Below are positions 34,360 through 47,335 of a DNA stretch of 64,000 nt, in pieces. Both the position numbers and the translations under genes were made by a program. Source of the stretch: Aporrectodea caliginosa (Eukaryota > Annelida > Clitellata > Crassiclitellata > Lumbricidae); the NCBI GenBank assembly GCA_020284085.1, contig JACEVL010000428.1, forward strand, positions 550,854-614,853, read 5' to 3'. Under the pieces are notes generated by a model. It made no database searches. It saw only the letters and a list, made by a program, of their open reading frames with translations, and was not told where the DNA came from. The number at the start of each line of letters is the position of its first letter. The stretch's first letter is position 1.

Positions 34360-36439
34360 CCCCAAAATCTTAAGAGTGGGGAAGAAAGCCGCTTCCGCGT
34401 GTGGTCATTCTTTTAATATAGTTTCGGTTTGACTTGCTTAGCACACTTAGCCTACAGTCACTAGCTTTACCTATTTTCTGGTTTTGGTGTTTGATTATAG
34501 CATTTTCAAAAATGCTTATTACCTGTGAATTTTTATACGCCGAGGGATGACTTTACACGATGGGGATGGGAATGGTTTATCCCCCGGCTACAGTCCATAT
34601 ACCGGTATATTCCATCCGGGGTACTAAATTTATTCACCCCTTGGATAGTTTTTGCCGGGTAGAATATCATTGGACACCGGCTCCGAGACAGAAGATGTTA
34701 ATGTAGGGCATAGAGGTAGAAAAGGATTAACGACCAAAGTATTTAAAAGAGGAGAGAAACGACGCTACGCAGCTTCAACTTCCCGAGAGAAGTGGGCGCA
34801 GAGGCGGCAGAGCAACCTTTAGACGAAATAAATCAGACAAATACTAGGCTATAGTTTAGGCTATAGTCTATACGCTAGACGAGACGAGAGTAAACCAGAC
34901 TATACTATACTCTAGACTGAACTAAATTATATTAGCCTAAAAGAAATGCTATTTCGTCGGACTGAAAAGCAGAGCCAATGAGGTTAACTGGGCCACAGAA
35001 CAAATCTTTGTTAGTCTTCAAAATAGTTACATGCAATACAACCGATCGCAATCAAGAGGTGACCTCCGAATGAATCAAATTAGTGACTCTGTTTGCAAAA
35101 AATCACTGTGCCCTCGTCACTGGGGTCTACATGTTGCATGGTCGTCCTTATATTTGTATGAGCAAATTCTTGACGATAGTTCTGAAGAATTCCAAAATAT
35201 CTATGAAACGTGGATTGTAATAAATATTCTTATTAGGCTACCAGTGTGGAATCTTGTTCTACAGTCAAGTTTCATAATTCCTAGATCATGAAAGATCTGT
35301 TTGACCAACTGTTACGAACATCTGGCTTCTACAGAATTAATGGGCGTTTTAAACAACAGATGTAATCATAAGCCCACATTATAATATCTAGATGTATTTT
35401 TTCTATGTACACCTACAGAGTTTTGTCTGTAGTTAACACAATAAACGAATATATGATATGATATGCTCCATAAAGAGAAGTAGCCTAAGGATATATTTAT
35501 GCATAGTAGAACTTAACAAGTGCAGCTTTTGGTAGAACATAGAAACTCGTGCGATGATGCCTATAATTATATATACTAAGATTTTTCACAGAATATCGAT
35601 CAATCTGTGCTTTTCATTTAAAATGCTGACCGAACCAAACTCAGTGAATTTTTAAAATCTCCTTTCGTTTAGTTACTTAATTAATCCTTCAATTTTATGC
35701 CATTTTTAACTCTGGAGAAATCTTACGACGTGATCGGATTATTATTAATTTCATCCGGAAAATATAATTTATTAACCGGGAACAAGTCAGAAACTTTTTC
35801 AAGTCTCGATTAATTTTTAGTTTTATAACAACCATATCTTAACCTGAAACAAACGCTTTGAGTATCGTAAATTAGGCCAATAAACGAAGTATAACATAAC
35901 GCAGCAGAATTAAAACTTTAAAAAGCGCAGTTTGTCCGATATATATAATTATAATTATATAAATAAGCTTATATATGCATTAGAAATATCATTGACATAT
36001 TAAAGGAACACGAGGAGACTAAACGTAGGTCAAAATCCCTCAGCGAACTGAATACAAGTTAGACAGATAACCATTTTTCATAACACTCTGTAGGCCTAAT
36101 CTGTTAGTTAAGTAATTATTTATCCATTATGTATTAATTCGGCTTATTTCATTATTATTTAAATATTTATAGCCATTGCTCTTTGTTTCAACCCAGACTA
36201 AAATGTTTCCGTAATGTTTGAAATGAAAGAATAAATGTTTGGTTACGATAAATTTTTTATGGCATTACATACCATTTGTAAAGTACTAGCTTATTACCTC
36301 TTACTTGCAACATGTTTCTATGAAATCGATATTCCTTGAGTGTTCAAAAATGTAAAGCATGATGCAGCTGTCAACACTTGATACTTGACGGCACTTCGTA
36401 AAGCAAGATACATGGAACAAAGCCTACGAATGTCCAAGT
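34360..36439. other. intergenic region and 3' flank of CYP-C
   Basis: From about 34810 it matches the CYP-B and CYP-D 3' flanks. The part before that shows no recognisable gene. Confidence 0.6.
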
Positions 36440-36627
36440 TTATTGCTTAATTCTTGGAATAAGTCTTATTTTGTAAAGCGATGGTACAACAACAAGACCG
36501 TGAACATCTGTAGCACTGATGAAATCCTGGCCCTCTGGCGGCTGGATATCAAAATTCTGGGCAATGCTGGCGAGAAAGAGGAAGATCTCTTGACGTGCTA
36601 GTATCTCTCCAATACAAGAACGCTTTC
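36440..36627 (-). CDS. CYP-C coding exon 5 (haem exon)
   Basis: The acceptor is TTACAG. It reads [25 protein letters not shown] and ends IPRIKQ with the stop inside AATAAA. Confidence 0.93.
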
Positions 36628-39600
36628 CTGTAAGAAAAATAAACCTCAGAATATTCATTAAAGATCTATACAATTTAGGCCTATTTTTATTCATTGTTTT
36701 CCGGCTGCATTGTAGAGAGGGATATCCAATGGTGCCTTCAAGATTTATCGATGTTCTGAAATGTTTTCTAAACAATCTTTTTAAACGGTGCTTAACCTCT
36801 TTATCTTTTCGAAATGATTTAGTTCAGCAATTGTTACAAACTTTACAATTACAGTCTCAGATGACATGACCTGGATGACAGGACTGCAATAACAGTTGTG
36901 TTACTTTTAAGGCTCTTCAAAATGTAGATCGAGCGATGAAAGGATATTATTCTAATTTCCAAGGAGCGCCTTCCACGCAGCGCTCGTGAATAAGCTGACG
37001 CCCTGCGCTTCGCTTTCGAGTGGCGCTTTAGAAGCTTGGAAGTAACGATTATAAGACCGGGAAATACAAGCCCATATGATGCTCCGAAAGAAAAAGTAAG
37101 GATAATTTATAAATAATAGAGCTTAACAAGTAAAATTTCTTGCAGAACATAGAAAACTAGTGCGATAAGTCCAAAATATTAAGATAGTTTTCAGAAAATC
37201 ATGCCTGGCTATGTTTGCTTTTCATTTAAAATGCAGACCCACTGTGATTCTTCGTGGTGGATTGCCTGATTCGTTCAAGAAGGAAATCTCGGCAACCCGT
37301 TTTGAATTGCATATATCGATTGGAAGGCGTGTAGTATTATTCTCTTAATTAACTTGATAATAACTGGCAGCAGGTGCACTGAAGTTGTGTCACCCATTTG
37401 CCAAACAACCGTGGAAACAGTAACGCTTAGGAAAAGGACATGCCACAGACAGTGGTTTCTATCCCCCCTAAGCAACCGGGCTCAATCCCTCCCCTTCCCC
37501 CTCCCGGGTCGGGCCTCCCCTCTCTCACAGATTCCATATTGCCGAGTGAGTTTTAGGCTTTTTCGCTCATATGTAGGCCCTATCTGATTAGATAAATGTT
37601 GCTGCGTGCCAACTCGCAACAGCGATATTTAATTATTTATATTTCGCTTTCTCACGCGCAATGGCGTATTTAGAGGGGTTTGTTCAGGGTTAAACCCCCC
37701 CAACAAATAAGTTTCCGGAAATTTTTGTATAGGCTTTTACATGCGAAATACAAAAAAATTGACTTTTGCAACAATCTTCAATGAGAATTGGAAACCCCCA
37801 AAATCTTAAGACCCCTACGAAATTGTTTCCTGGCTACGCCCATGCTCACACGGCATAGTATTTTAGTTAATGAAATACGTAAGTGATGGCATATTTTTAA
37901 GTTGAAACCAATGTAAATGTTTATTTTTGTCACAACTATGCAGACAATAATGTCGCGCGATTAAGTGCAAGAACTCCATAACACATTAAGTAGGCCTACT
38001 GCATAACAAACCGAGGGACTTAATCGAACGAGTTCACTGGTCAGAGGTGGCCTTTGACAGTCTTTAACAGTTTTGTGCTATTGGCAAGGACAAAAATGCT
38101 GCCCTTTTCTACATGTCATTTAATAGCTAAATTTCAAGAAAAATATGCTTTTCTTGCTTTATTTTGCGGAATTTGACGCCCCTTGAAAAATGCCACTCTA
38201 GAAAGCCGCCTATAGGCTATATCACCTAAACCTAAAGGGCACTGTCACTGGTTCACACTAATTTATACAAGAAAAGTGGGTCTTCTGCGGGACTGTGAGT
38301 GAAGACTCTGTAACTTGTAGAAAGTGTGATAAAAAAAATACAGAAACACTTCCCCCCTGTTTTTCACTGGGCTCAACTTGCGCCCGCCCTGTATAGGGAT
38401 AGAAGCCCCTGGCCACAGATGATGATGGTGATTCAAAAGACTATTCGGCAGTAATTTATAGCAAGTAGTAAATGCGAACTTTTTCTTCCACTGCAGACAT
38501 TGAAACTATACTGAGATGAGGGTCATGAAGCTTTTAACAATAGCAAACTTACGTAAAGCACGAGCCAATAAACTGGTCGGATGAAAAGCAACTTTTAATT
38601 GTAACCCACCGAGGTGAAACGGCATGATGTCCTTTCTTCTAATCACGTTGTTATCCTTATCCAAGAATCTCTCCGGTCTGAAGGTCTCTGGGTCTCCCCA
38701 TGTCTTAGGATCCATGTGAACGCTGTAGATATTTGAAATGACCTAGAATTATAGCGAAAAGCATTTTATCATGCAATTAAGCGACAAAGGAGAGCTTATA
38801 AATACATGTAGTAGGCCCTATCCTTATTGAAATTTTAAGTAGTACTCGGACATTATTGCAATGGCTTATTCTCTGCACATCCAGCGAACCATAATTCATG
38901 AGCTCAGAAGTCTTTGGCCAAGGCTATAACAAATACTTCTGAATACAATCGTATACTTCCTGCAGTTGCTAACTCTACGACGACAGGCCAAAATCGTCGC
39001 AGTTGCCTAGAACACAGCTTCCTAGAATACATTGCATTCAGATAAACAGTAGTACCTTCAACATAGGCTCATAATTATTGTTGCTTCATTAGGTCACCTG
39101 ATTGTTGCTTTCAGTGCCACACCTCGATGGAGTTACTGTTTAGTTGATAGCAGGAATTTTCTGTAATTGGTCCAAGGTTGGTCCTTGTTTCGTTTGTGTC
39201 AACGAGTTTGTACAATAAAGGAATAGTAGTAGTAGACTGGTAGTAGGTTAAGAGTGGGCAACCATATCATCCTTATTCTACCTCTGTGTCTTATGGGACT
39301 TGGCTTGGAGCTGACCAGCTTGGGAATCTGTTTGGAATGCCATAGATTGATGTCTAGTGCAACATAATAATGGCGCTAACGAAAATCGAAGATCAGATTA
39401 GATTAGAATACCTAAGAAGTCCTTATCTAAAGGATGACTTAATTCAGGACCTTTGCATAAATCAAATCAAGCATGGCCTTTCTGTAGCAAATACCTCTGT
39501 CGGGGAACTTCGTTGGAGTAAAAGCTAAAGATAGACGCAGTTCTGAACGTCTCAATAAAAAACTCTCGCAAAGATTGGTGGCATTTAAAGTGGAGATCTT

Positions 39601-42147
39601 CAAACTGAAGAGAACATACTTCAAAGCAATCAAACAACACGGTGTTTCCCTAAAGTTGGGATAAGGAACCCGTTGACCCACGAAGATAGGAAAAGCTATA
39701 AGAGATTTTTTGCAATCCGAATTTCTTTAAAATTAAATGTTTTTATACTCGAGTGTTCATCATATACGTACCAAACATCCTCGAGGTATGAAGCTTCCAC
39801 AGATCACCGTGTCTTTCATCGTTAAACGCGGAACCGGAGTGTAGGTAATAGTATGACGTCGCATTACTTCGAACATAACAGCTTCTGTATATGGCAGATG
39901 TGGCTTGTCATCAATTGAGGGAAGCCTGTTACCATCGCATGCTTCGTCGATTTCTCTCTGAAGACGGGACCGAATATTGGGATGATTGGCCAATTCCCAA
40001 AGCGCCCACCTTAAAACAGACTCGACGGTAACTGCACTGCCAAAGCACACATCTCGCAAGATGAACAAGAGATCTTGGTGGTTGTAACTGGGTCCTTCGA
40101 TTTCAAGAAATCGACTCACAAAATTTGTGTCAGAATGATTTCTCTTGTTGTGCTCTATCGCCGTCTCAAACTTTTCCATCAAGCGTTTTTGTGCACTGGT
40201 CAAATCTGCAATCTTCTTGTAAGTTGGTAGAAATCGAATGAATGGGGCGTAATCAATTATCGGATCGATATTCTCAATAAATGCATTGGCATCCTCAATT
40301 AAATTACTACGATTGATACCAGCCTGCGATTCACTGCCGAAAAGAAAAGACATAACCACATTTGAGGTGGCATATAGCAGTGCGGACTTCGGGTCAAACG
40401 GGCAACCGTTTTGCTTCCGAATTTCAGTTATCATACCTTCTATCTCTTTCGAAATTCTAGCATCCATCTCTTGGTTGACTCCAAATCCAAATTCCTTCAA
40501 GATGGAAAGCGTTAGCTTGTGGTTGTGTTTGAAAGAATCGTCATAACGTGCGAATGCAATACCTGGGTAAAAAGATTAACAAACTGTCATCGCACCTTCA
40601 CGTAGTCTTTTTATTATTAACACTTTAACAGCAAGAGTGTACTAAAAGCGATTGAGAAACCAATGAGTCTATAGTCGTTAAAGTGCTAACTAACGCACAG
40701 GTCGCAGAAATGTTTTTCCGGTAGATTGCGTATGCTTTATATCTCTCTTCGCACAAAAATGAATTTCGGTGTTGAGTTCCTTGCATTTGTTTTGCGATGT
40801 AATGCAAGTCACCGAATTTTTCGGGGCTCCTCAAAAGTTGCTTAGATAGACCAGCTAAACCCCGGCTCTATGTAAAGTCAAGTCTTCAAGAGCGACATTA
40901 TTTGTTCGGTGTCGGTTCAGCTCGTAATCCGTGGGGATGGGTCATGTTGAGGGGCTAGCATGTTGCTACCGGGAAACTGCTCTCTTTAAGTGATGGTGGT
41001 CATTGGACGGTGCTGAGACAGAACCAGAATATGATATCATAGAGGTTTCTGGTCCAGGAGAGTCGGCGTATGGTGAAGAGATTATTTTCACTTCACACTT
41101 TTGACATAAAGATTTCAAGTTTAATGTGAGAAAAGGTTTGGATTTGACTAAAAACTTACAAGAATGAGTGACAACTTAATGCCTTTGACAAAAGTTATCG
41201 ACTGTATTCTTGAGGAAAAGTCTCTCTTTGGGAGGGAGTGGTATGCTCTCAATTTGATAGTCATTCTGGCAATTACTTGAACCGTGAGACGTTCCTGTTT
41301 GCTCCTGTGTAATCAGCTGTGAATGAAACACTCCGAGTACTCTTCTGGAATCGATGCCGACAGCACTGGGATTAGATGTGGCCCTTTGCTAAAAAAAGTG
41401 GGAGACAGAGGCGCACTCCAGTTTTGACCACAATGATGTCTAATATTACCGGATTGTATACGGTCTCTAGATTCAGACTCGCTCGAGAAACATTTCAAGT
41501 CTTCAATGTTTAGTCTCGTTCTTTATCTTTTGAACCAATCGTATTCCTTTGGGTGTGGGTCAGGGGACATTCTGAAGCGGTATTGAAGCCAAACTCTCGT
41601 TCTAGAGAGCGTGTGTCATGTTTCAAGCTACGCTGCTGACCAGGCAAGTCGACAATACGAGGCTTGATCGTCTGCAACTTTCGACAAGTCGTTTGACATG
41701 AAGCTTTGTCGCTTTAAATTTAAATAAACGTCGCCAAACTTTCCAAAGCTTTCAGTTTGTCGAAAATTAAAAGCTTTGGAAAGTTTGATCACATTTCTCA
41801 AAATTTAAATTTTTATCACATTTCTCAAAATTCAAACTGACAAGGCCTTATCTCAAACGATCACTATCTACGTTACATTATCTAAGGATCATGCCTCGCA
41901 CTGTCGACTTTCCTGATCAGATAGCAAGTCAAAAACTGATTTGACTGACACAAGCTGTCATGAAACCTTCTGTGTGTTCCCTCACTATACGGTATCTGCT
42001 TAAAATGTAAAATTTGGTACTTCGGGTTCATTTACCTGTATGTTTTTGCACTTTTATAAGTTTTAAACAAACTGCAAATGCAAAACACTGGCTCTTATTT
42101 GCGATTTTTTAAAATGCCTTTTATTATAGTCAATGCGAAGTACAGCC

Positions 42148-42200
<53 letters not shown>

Positions 42201-43650
42201 GACGTAATGTAGCATTTGTGCTTTAGAGATTTGGACTTCAGGACAGTTGACTTATTATGTGATATGTACCCTGTGAACTGCATAGATGAAACAAAAGGCT
42301 CATTTGAAGAAAAGTCATTTAAACAGAGGAGCTACGTACTACCCCAATCAAGGTATCTATAAACTGTACAGTACAATAATAGGCGATAGATTCGGACAAG
42401 GCAGCAAGAATCTATACCTATGACGTACAGTTGAATCCCATATAAGAGAGTGGAATCACAACTTATAATGCACCTATAATTTCTATTTCTGTTTAGAGAT
42501 TCAGGTGTAATATTGATGGAAAATTAGTATGAAATTCATTGGTGCTTTGGTCTTTGATAGCGTGCAACTGCACAAGATCGAACCTCCTTCTAATCGAGGA
42601 AGATTTTAACAAGTTTTTCTGATTAATATTGTTTCTCTGTCGTTGTCTGTCTTTTGCGGAAAGAGCTATATCTACCTTATAGTTATATCTTTCGTTGTAA
42701 TTATAGTTATATCTATCGTTCTTAATAATTAATAACTACATCCATCGTTGGATAATACGAAAGACTTCTATCCACATCATGTGAATTTGGGTTTTTAAAC
42801 AAACCTCTCAATTCGGGGTTGAGAATGTTGCTTTCGGTCCAGAAGTTAGGTCTATCACCGAAAGCTTCCGAATGTTTCTGCATAGCATCTACAATTGCCT
42901 CCCTTCCGTTTATTGAAACAGCCAACCTTCAACATAAAATAAACGTTGCGGTTTGTAGGCCTATTGCCTAATGTAAAAAATATTCTGAGTAAGGTCTATA
43001 ACAAATGTATAGCAACTTCATGTAGACTCTGAGAAAGTTTAACATGTAAGTCTAAGAATCTAGCCTTTCAATATTATTTAAGAAAAACAATCGCATTTTA
43101 AGGAAAATTATCGAGAAAAAAACAATTATAGTTTAAAGATTGTAATTTACTCATTTTTCCTTTTCCCGCTTTTCTGGTTAAATTGTGGATATTTTATTTT
43201 ATAAATTCTACATGCCACTTTGTTTTGCATTTTGTTGCAAGCAATAAACTCAGTTTATTTTGTGTTGCTGTACGTTAGACGACAGTGAGAACCAACTTGC
43301 ATGGTTCAATATTTGTGTCTAAGAAAAGCCCCTACATAAAGTTAGACCTATGCTGATTGTAATATAATTATACTTCGTGATATAGATCGAAAGTATATTG
43401 TTAGTTTAGCCCCATACCTCCTTCCGGCTTTGAGGAGAATAACAGGACCCAGTTGTTCTGCCTTGCGCATGAAAAACTTTTGAGTCGTTTCCAAGCTATC
43501 AGTGAAGAATGGGATCGATCCAAGCAGCGGCAAAGCTGGGATTGATGGTGGATATCGTTTTCCATCGTCTCTGCTCTTATTTCTTCTCCGGAAGAGGAAA
43601 AGTATGAGGACTGCGAACACTGCCGTAAGAACTGCGTTAGGGTCAAACAT
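36440..43650 (-). CDS. CYP-C: cytochrome P450, CYP2-clan-like
   Basis: Exons are 43418-43650, 42805-42926, 39772-40562, 38610-38742 and 36440-36627 (1467 nt, 488 aa). It is one codon shorter than the others because exon 3 lacks one Lys in the TYKK(K)IADL segment, in frame. The anchor is MFDPNAVLTAVFAVLILFLF. The first residues of exon 2 are LAVSINGREA; the Leu replaces Met of A and B, confirming that residue is internal. Helix C reads SFKHNHKL, so both the usual Trp and the Arg are changed (Phe and His). Helix I reads GSAVT, with Val at the acid position. EVMRR, FRPERF and FHLGKRSCIG are normal. Intron 4 has a 962-bp hAT insertion. The reading frame is intact and the gene is likely functional. 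Confidence 0.92.
37450..38411. mobile_element. 962-bp hAT-type non-autonomous element
   Basis: The exact 8-bp duplication GCCACAGA lies at 37442-37449 and 38412-38419. The inverted ends are CAGTGGTTTCTATCCC and CAGGGGCTTCTATCCC. CYP-D intron 4 has the empty site. No transposase was found. A smaller element is nested at about 37668-37852. Confidence 0.87.
37668..37852. mobile_element. GGCGTA-ended MITE nested in the hAT element
   Basis: The ends (A)TGGCGTAtttag and CTGGCTACGCCCAT are inverted, with GGCGTA cores like the element at 45297-45443. The flanks TCTCACGC and GCTCACAC may be a decayed target duplication. Confidence 0.5.
38610..38742 (-). CDS. CYP-C coding exon 4 (PERF exon)
   Basis: It reads [16 protein letters not shown] then [12 protein letters not shown] and ends PFHL plus one base. 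The donor is GTGGGT. Confidence 0.92.
39120..39245 (+). mobile_element. retroposon 3' tail with TAG repeats
   Basis: It reads GTCAACGAGTTTGTACAATAAAGG then AATAGTAGTAG. The same tail, with more TAG units, is in CYP-D intron 3 (about 51660-51765) and in neither A nor B, so it marks C and D as sisters. Confidence 0.55.
39772..40562 (-). CDS. CYP-C coding exon 3
   Basis: This 791-nt exon starts GIAFARYDDSFKHNHKL and ends FIPRGCL with the donor GTACGT. It carries GSAVT at helix I and EVMRR at helix K. It is open throughout. Confidence 0.92.
42151..42195. repeat. (TA)n microsatellite
   Basis: About 22 TA units in CYP-C intron 2. Confidence 0.95.
42805..42926 (-). CDS. CYP-C coding exon 2
   Basis: It is 122 nt and starts with the base completing Arg, then TTG GCT (LAVSINGREAIV). 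It ends NPELR plus one base before GTTTGT. Confidence 0.9.
43418..43650 (-). CDS. CYP-C coding exon 1 (membrane anchor)
   Basis: The ATG follows TTGTGCAG directly. It encodes MFDPNAVLTAVFAVLILFLF, then [18 protein letters not shown]. The donor is AG|GTATGG. Confidence 0.9.
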
Positions 43651-44619
43651 CTGCACAATAGTAAAATATATTCTGTAATCGGGAAGCGGAAGGCGTTTGA
43701 GTGACATAAAAAATTAAGATGAAGTTCAGACTGTTAGGTCAATATAGGCCTAAGTACAAAATCAAAATAACCACCAATACTCCACTGAGGGGCGATGCTT
43801 CTGCCAGGGGTTATGTCCGTCCGCCTTTCTGCCATTTTCACCACTGCAATCGCCGACAAAACAGCGCACAGGACCCATGGTGAATCAAGGTGGCACCGAT
43901 ACAACACGCCACTGCAATTCTGATGCGGCATTTGACATTTAAACGAAGATTGGTCATGCATAGGCCTATGCATACAAAAGAAATGTCAGTATGCCATTTG
44001 TTCAATGCACCAATCAGTGCACCACGACAAATTAAATCTCGTCTTGTACTTAGATCTAAATCTACGGCTACTATATATATGTATGTATTTATATATATTA
44101 TAGTTATTATATAGGCTTGTACCCCAACCCTACCGCGCGCTGACAACGCTCATCCATCCTTCAGAAGATCATGTACATTTTTTCAGACGTTCATTGCCTA
44201 TTTCGCCTTGAATTTGTCTCACAATTTTTACAAAGGACATGCACCTAACCTCTGTGCTGATGCCCTCGATTCCATAAGGGTACTGGGAGTGTTTCATCGC
44301 ACTGCGGATTAGGATAATATGATTTTTAAGTGGTTCAGAAGAGATGCAGTCTGTAACCAGTACAAGATAACCTTTCATGCTTAATAGCCCATCATTCCTA
44401 GTTACATCTTAGCAGCTGTGACAGTGTTCACTTTTGACAGTAGCCTACTATCAAAAGTCTTGACCTATCATCCAAACCATACTACAAGCTGTTATATAAT
44501 AATTTTATAAAATTCGTTTATTAATTCAAAATTACAAGTATGCAGTAAGATTACTTGATATAGTAGTAACGGATGATAACAAGATTAACAGGAGTTGAAT
44601 TTAACCGTATAACACGTTG

Positions 44620-44770
44620 CAAGGCGCCCATCTCTCCTACTGATCATATTTACAATCGCCCACTTAGGTAGTTGAAGGCTGAGTCAACTTTATGGGGCTA
44701 CAGGTTTCCAACCCGCGTCCCTATGATCGCCCAGCGTTCCAGCGTGTTACCATTCAACCATCTCCCCGAA
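44620..44770 (-). mobile_element. tRNA-like SINE head
   Basis: On the minus strand from 44768 it reads GATGGTTGAATGGTAACACG (A-box-like), then GCGGGTTGGAAACC about 35 bases later (B-box-like). Spacing fits a tRNA-derived pol III promoter, but the folded tRNA is imperfect. It lies in a segment of about 1 kb that is present in CYP-C and absent from the homologous CYP-D intron. Confidence 0.4.
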
Positions 44771-45296
44771 TTTTTTCCACAATGTTCCTATAGGCTTCTT
44801 AAATATTTTTAAGCCTGTGACCTGGAGTCGACTGGCTTGGTGCTAATACAAAGAGCCTCTCTAATTACGATGCCTTTATCAGTAATTGTCTGATAATTTC
44901 TGAAATTGTTTCCCTTTAATGAGCTCAACTGTGACTGTTTCATTTCGACATGATTATAATAGTCTCTGCTTGTATAATGTTAATGTAAACAGCCGCGATC
45001 TATTTCACAACTCTGTATTATTGTCAGTTGTTGCTCTTTAATAAACAGCTTTGATTTGATTGATAAGCTTCAATTACACATTTACACATATTATTAGGTC
45101 TAACCTGATCCTCTTTCAAATGTCGTTAACCCACACCTTTTAACCTTCAGCATGAACCTCACATTACAATACCCTCATTTCAGTAATAATCAGCGCATTT
45201 CTGATACGTCACTTGCCATTTGAACCATCAGTGGTTATAGCGAGGTTAAAAAGAAAGGAGAGAAACGGAAGCATACGAGGAAATAAACTCTCACCC

Positions 45297-45443
45297 AGGA
45301 GCGTAGCCAGACTTAAATTCAAGAGGAGGCAACTTCAAAGACCATTGGCAAAATTCTGGTTATTGGTCAACAGAAGTTCCAGTATATAAAGAAAGCAAGA
45401 GGAGGCAACTGCCTCCTCGTGCCTCCATGTAGCTACGCCTATG
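45297..45443. mobile_element. GGCGTAGC-ended MITE beside the CYP-C leader donor
   Basis: The ends AGGAGCGTAGCCAGA and ATAGGCGTAGCTACA are imperfectly inverted. CTCTCAC is duplicated at each side. It splits the intron directly after the noncoding exon, a few bases from the splice donor. CYP-D has the empty site. Confidence 0.65.
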
Positions 45444-45450
45444 CTCTCAC

Positions 45451-45525
45451 CTTGTTATTAATCAGTGTTAGTTGAAGACCGTTTTAAAGTTGTTTAGAGG
45501 AGCCTTCAACAAAATAGTGAACTGA
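45451..45525 (-). other. CYP-C noncoding first exon
   Basis: It ends in AACAAG|GTGAGAG, a near-consensus donor conserved with CYP-D. The 5' end is inferred from the TATA box. Confidence 0.65.
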
Positions 45526-45549
45526 ATAAAATCGAAGGCCACGCTTGAG

Positions 45550-45559
45550 CATTTATATA
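45550..45559 (-). promoter_or_regulatory. CYP-C TATA box
   Basis: It reads TATATAAATG on the minus strand, in a block conserved with 63703-63712. Confidence 0.65.
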
Positions 45560-46760
45560 GGCCTACTCCCTAGCCTTGAAAGGGCCGCAGACATTGAACT
45601 TTAAACTGTCAGTCAGAACGTCTGGTTAATATTAATATTTACCAGACGTTCGTGTTAGGCCCATGCCTATTGCTCTAGCCTCGACCCCTACTGTCTCATA
45701 ACCTAACATAAATAATGTGAGGTTTTCTTGTTCTGAAGAAACTCCGCCACTACTGGTCTGTGCTGGTAGTGCCAGGTAGTGCCAGTCCGAAGCCTGGAGT
45801 AAGGAGGAGGGCGATGTTTACGAACCTGGCAGTCATTAGATATCGTTAAACATTGGAAATTGGCTAAGAAGACGTGCGATCAGTGCAAGAACTTCTTAGA
45901 AGCAATGCAGAAATACTTAATAGCCTTCCTTCAAATAATCACTGTAAAAGGCTCCCATAGTGTCTACAGGAACAATACTGTTGTCCAAAGCATGCTGCAA
46001 GTCTACAACTCTTGAACTGAAGTATTTCTGCTTTTTTTTGTTTATAAAAAATAAGCTTAAATAATTTATACCTATGCCCACGAGTCCACTTGCTTGGTGC
46101 TAATTCAAAAGCCTCTCCCGTTGCACTACGTTTTCGAGCACATTGACTGTGTTCGGTTGCTTACAAAATCAGGGGACAAAGGAGATGGTTGGTCACCCAC
46201 CTTCATCTTCCAAGGCTATGAAAATGAAGTAGATAAATTTTGATAGCCATGGCGTCCTCCAGGGGTTAGCATGAGAGAATACTATTCTTCTATCTTTTCC
46301 GTATCTGCAATGCTGCATCTGCTGTTTCGTAGACTTCCCAATAGCAAGGACAAACAACTATGTAGTTCCTATCCCTATGTTCCGACTCCCCTATTCACAT
46401 AATCCGATTCCTGTATTCCTATTCCTATATTCCTTTACCTATATTCCATACACATATTTCCCATAGGTCAGAGGGGTTTTCGAGCCCCCACGCTTCATTT
46501 TTTATCTGACTGCTCTATCCTCGGACAAATATTGACCTACAGACCATTAGGCTACCTTCAAATTGGCTGTGAAAACGAAACTTTACATCAACTTGAAATG
46601 ACTGAGTGTCCGGTCCCCCACTAAATGCCTATCCTGATTCTACTCCTGATTCACCACACGACCACCATAACCAACGATTACCACCGTAGCAGCATGATGT
46701 CTCCTCGGCTTGACCTCCCCAGATTCTGACCTGGCATCGAAGCGGAACAGACAACGCGGC
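45560..46760. other. CYP-C upstream and intergenic sequence
   Basis: Bases 45600-45870 match the CYP-D upstream region (about 63760-63990), including GCCTGGAGTAAGGAGGA and ACGAACCTGGCAGTCATTAG. A CCTATTCC-type low-complexity stretch lies at about 46370-46450. No gene is seen. Confidence 0.55.
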
Positions 46761-46779
46761 TAGGGCTCACTTGATTTGA

Positions 46780-47335
46780 TATGGCGCTCGTGTTTAAGCT
46801 GGTCTTCCTCACTTGGCTCCTGTTTGGGCCAGCGTGGCCAATACACTGCATAACTACTACTTTTGAGCTCCGGCGCACGCTTCATTGGACGCATTTCCGA
46901 TTCGGTCACGTCTCTGGCTATATGTTGTACGTGTTGCACTGGCTCCCCTCCAGCATCGCTGCTCATACAGGATCGCTGCTCTGATGTAGCGGTGCCTGCT
47001 GGCCTTGTCTCTGTTTACCTACAAGAACTCTGCTATATACCCAATCCTGGTTGTCCAATGTCGTAACTCCTTCCGATCTACTGATTGGGCGTGCTTCTTG
47101 TCCCTTTTTAAGTTTTTGCCCGTACATCTACTAGGCAGAACCGTCCCTTATCAGTCGTTAGCCCTTCGGTCTGGAACGAGTTTCCCTTGGCGCTACGTTT
47201 GCTCCCCATGGTCCACTCCGATATGTTCTATTCTAACCTCAAAACTGTCCCATTTTTGCTTTGCTGGCGTCGGCAGCATTTCTGAATAGCAGTCTTGAAG
47301 GGGTGCTATATAAATCTCGGTCATCAATGAAAGAA
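46780..47335 (+). pseudogene. decayed LINE C-terminus with 3' tail
   Basis: Fragments include VLHWLPS, then RIQDRCSDV-like and LVSVYLQEL. The sequence ends in CTTGAAGGGGTGCTATATAAAT, the tail seen at 1590 and 4930. Frameshifts are numerous. Confidence 0.55.

Noticed and set aside
44706..44768. functional tRNA gene
   Set aside because: A- and B-box-like stretches are present, but the acceptor and anticodon stems do not pair well. SINE origin is more likely.
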